DNA of 64,000 nucleotides from Oligoflexia bacterium (lineage in GTDB: Bacteria > Bdellovibrionota > Bacteriovoracia > Bacteriovoracales > Bacteriovoracaceae), in NCBI GenBank assembly GCA_015232355.1, contig JADFZW010000008.1, positions 62,001 through 126,000 on the forward strand, in the 5' to 3' direction. The notes beneath the pieces are model-generated. The model saw only the letters and a program-made list of their open reading frames with translations, had not been told where the DNA came from and ran no database searches. The position numbers and the translations under genes are program-made. Positions 63,828 to 64,000 of the stretch are shown here, one piece after another (position 1 is the first letter of the stretch; each line of letters begins with the position of its first letter).

Positions 63828-64000
63828 ATGATTAAAGCAGTAATTGCAGATGATTCACCTCTTCTGCGACAAGTATTAAAAGATGTATTGGAGAAAAGCA
63901 AAGAAATTATAGTTATTGGTATGGCCTTAAATGGTAAAGCAGCAATTGAAATTGTTAAAAATAAAAAACCTGATATCTTAATTTTAGATTGTGAAATGCC
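63828..64000 (+). CDS. cheB: Start of CheB protein-glutamate methylesterase
   Basis: Starts at the ATG at 63828 with AAAGGAAAG upstream and runs off the right edge. The 57 visible residues are a CheB-type receiver: KAVIADDSPLLRQVLKDVL, VIGMALNGKAAIEIV and ILILDCEMP with the phospho-acceptor Asp. The position after cheR supports CheB. The C-terminal esterase domain is outside the window. Confidence 0.85.
   Translation, partial: MIKAVIADDSPLLRQVLKDVLEKSKEIIVIGMALNGKAAIEIVKNKKPDILILDCEM

Noticed and set aside
1-64000. tRNA, rRNA, insertion sequences or phage integrase genes
   Set aside because: No cloverleaf with TTCRA-type T-loop, no rRNA-like stretch, and no transposase or integrase motif was found on either strand by reading.

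Overview
The window is about 30% GC and gene-dense. It reads as a Gram-negative chromosome: there are lipoprotein signal peptides, many small outer-membrane beta-barrel candidates, a chaperone-usher pilus, PilZ and HD-GYP-type c-di-GMP modules, and a chemotaxis cluster. A TIGR02147 regulator, many exported proteins of no known family and the very low GC suggest a Bdellovibrionota / Bacteriovoracales-like predator or a relative; this is an inference from gene content. No rRNA, tRNA, CRISPR array or intact insertion sequence was seen.

Layout. 1-8.6 kb: a partial sugar/MobA-type nucleotidyltransferase, an ATPase remnant, a GT-C/DUF2142-like membrane protein, a K+ channel with a cyclic-nucleotide-binding partner, a secreted papain-like protease, a WD40 lipoprotein gene split by one in-frame stop, a HEPN/MNT pair and a small barrel protein. 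8.7-18.6 kb: an LVIVD-propeller lipoprotein, a second barrel protein, and a chaperone-usher locus. The usher, subunit and chaperone genes are on minus; two pilins are divergent on plus behind a near-consensus sigma-54 promoter; a TIGR02147 regulator follows. 18.7-28 kb: a DUF333 protein, a GT2 glycosyltransferase, a TonB-like protein, then a minus-strand run of secreted proteins (ankyrin, two unknowns, and a candidate ADP-ribosyltransferase), punctuated by a dispersed hairpin repeat. 28.1-33.7 kb: a five-gene operon, fdrA - DUF1116 - cyclase - FAD subunit - 2Fe-2S subunit, that looks like a heterocycle or carbamoyl-transfer catabolic unit but has no molybdenum catalytic subunit. 33.7-46 kb: metallo-beta-lactamase fold protein, thiol peroxidase, REC/HD-GYP regulator, thiolase, a DUF4258/DUF2283 pair, and exported unknowns. 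45-54 kb: a PKD lipoprotein overlapping an ABC1/UbiB-type kinase that carries a signal peptide, a PilZ protein, a third barrel paralogue, and a degenerate REC/HD-GYP/ankyrin fusion. 54-64 kb: cobT-cobS, a zinc carboxypeptidase, a QueD-like enzyme, tyrS, rnhA, and a chemotaxis operon (response regulator, MCP, two CheW, CheR, start of CheB).

Three genome-scale habits stand out. In-frame 6- and 12-bp tandem arrays lie inside coding regions. Short tandem duplications sit on or next to stop codons. The tetranucleotide GGCC is strongly over-represented for so AT-rich a sequence. The most promising new biology is the exported ADP-ribosyltransferase candidate with its secreted neighbours, the hairpin family lying 3' of secreted-protein genes, the exported UbiB-like kinase, and the CoxL-less fdrA operon.
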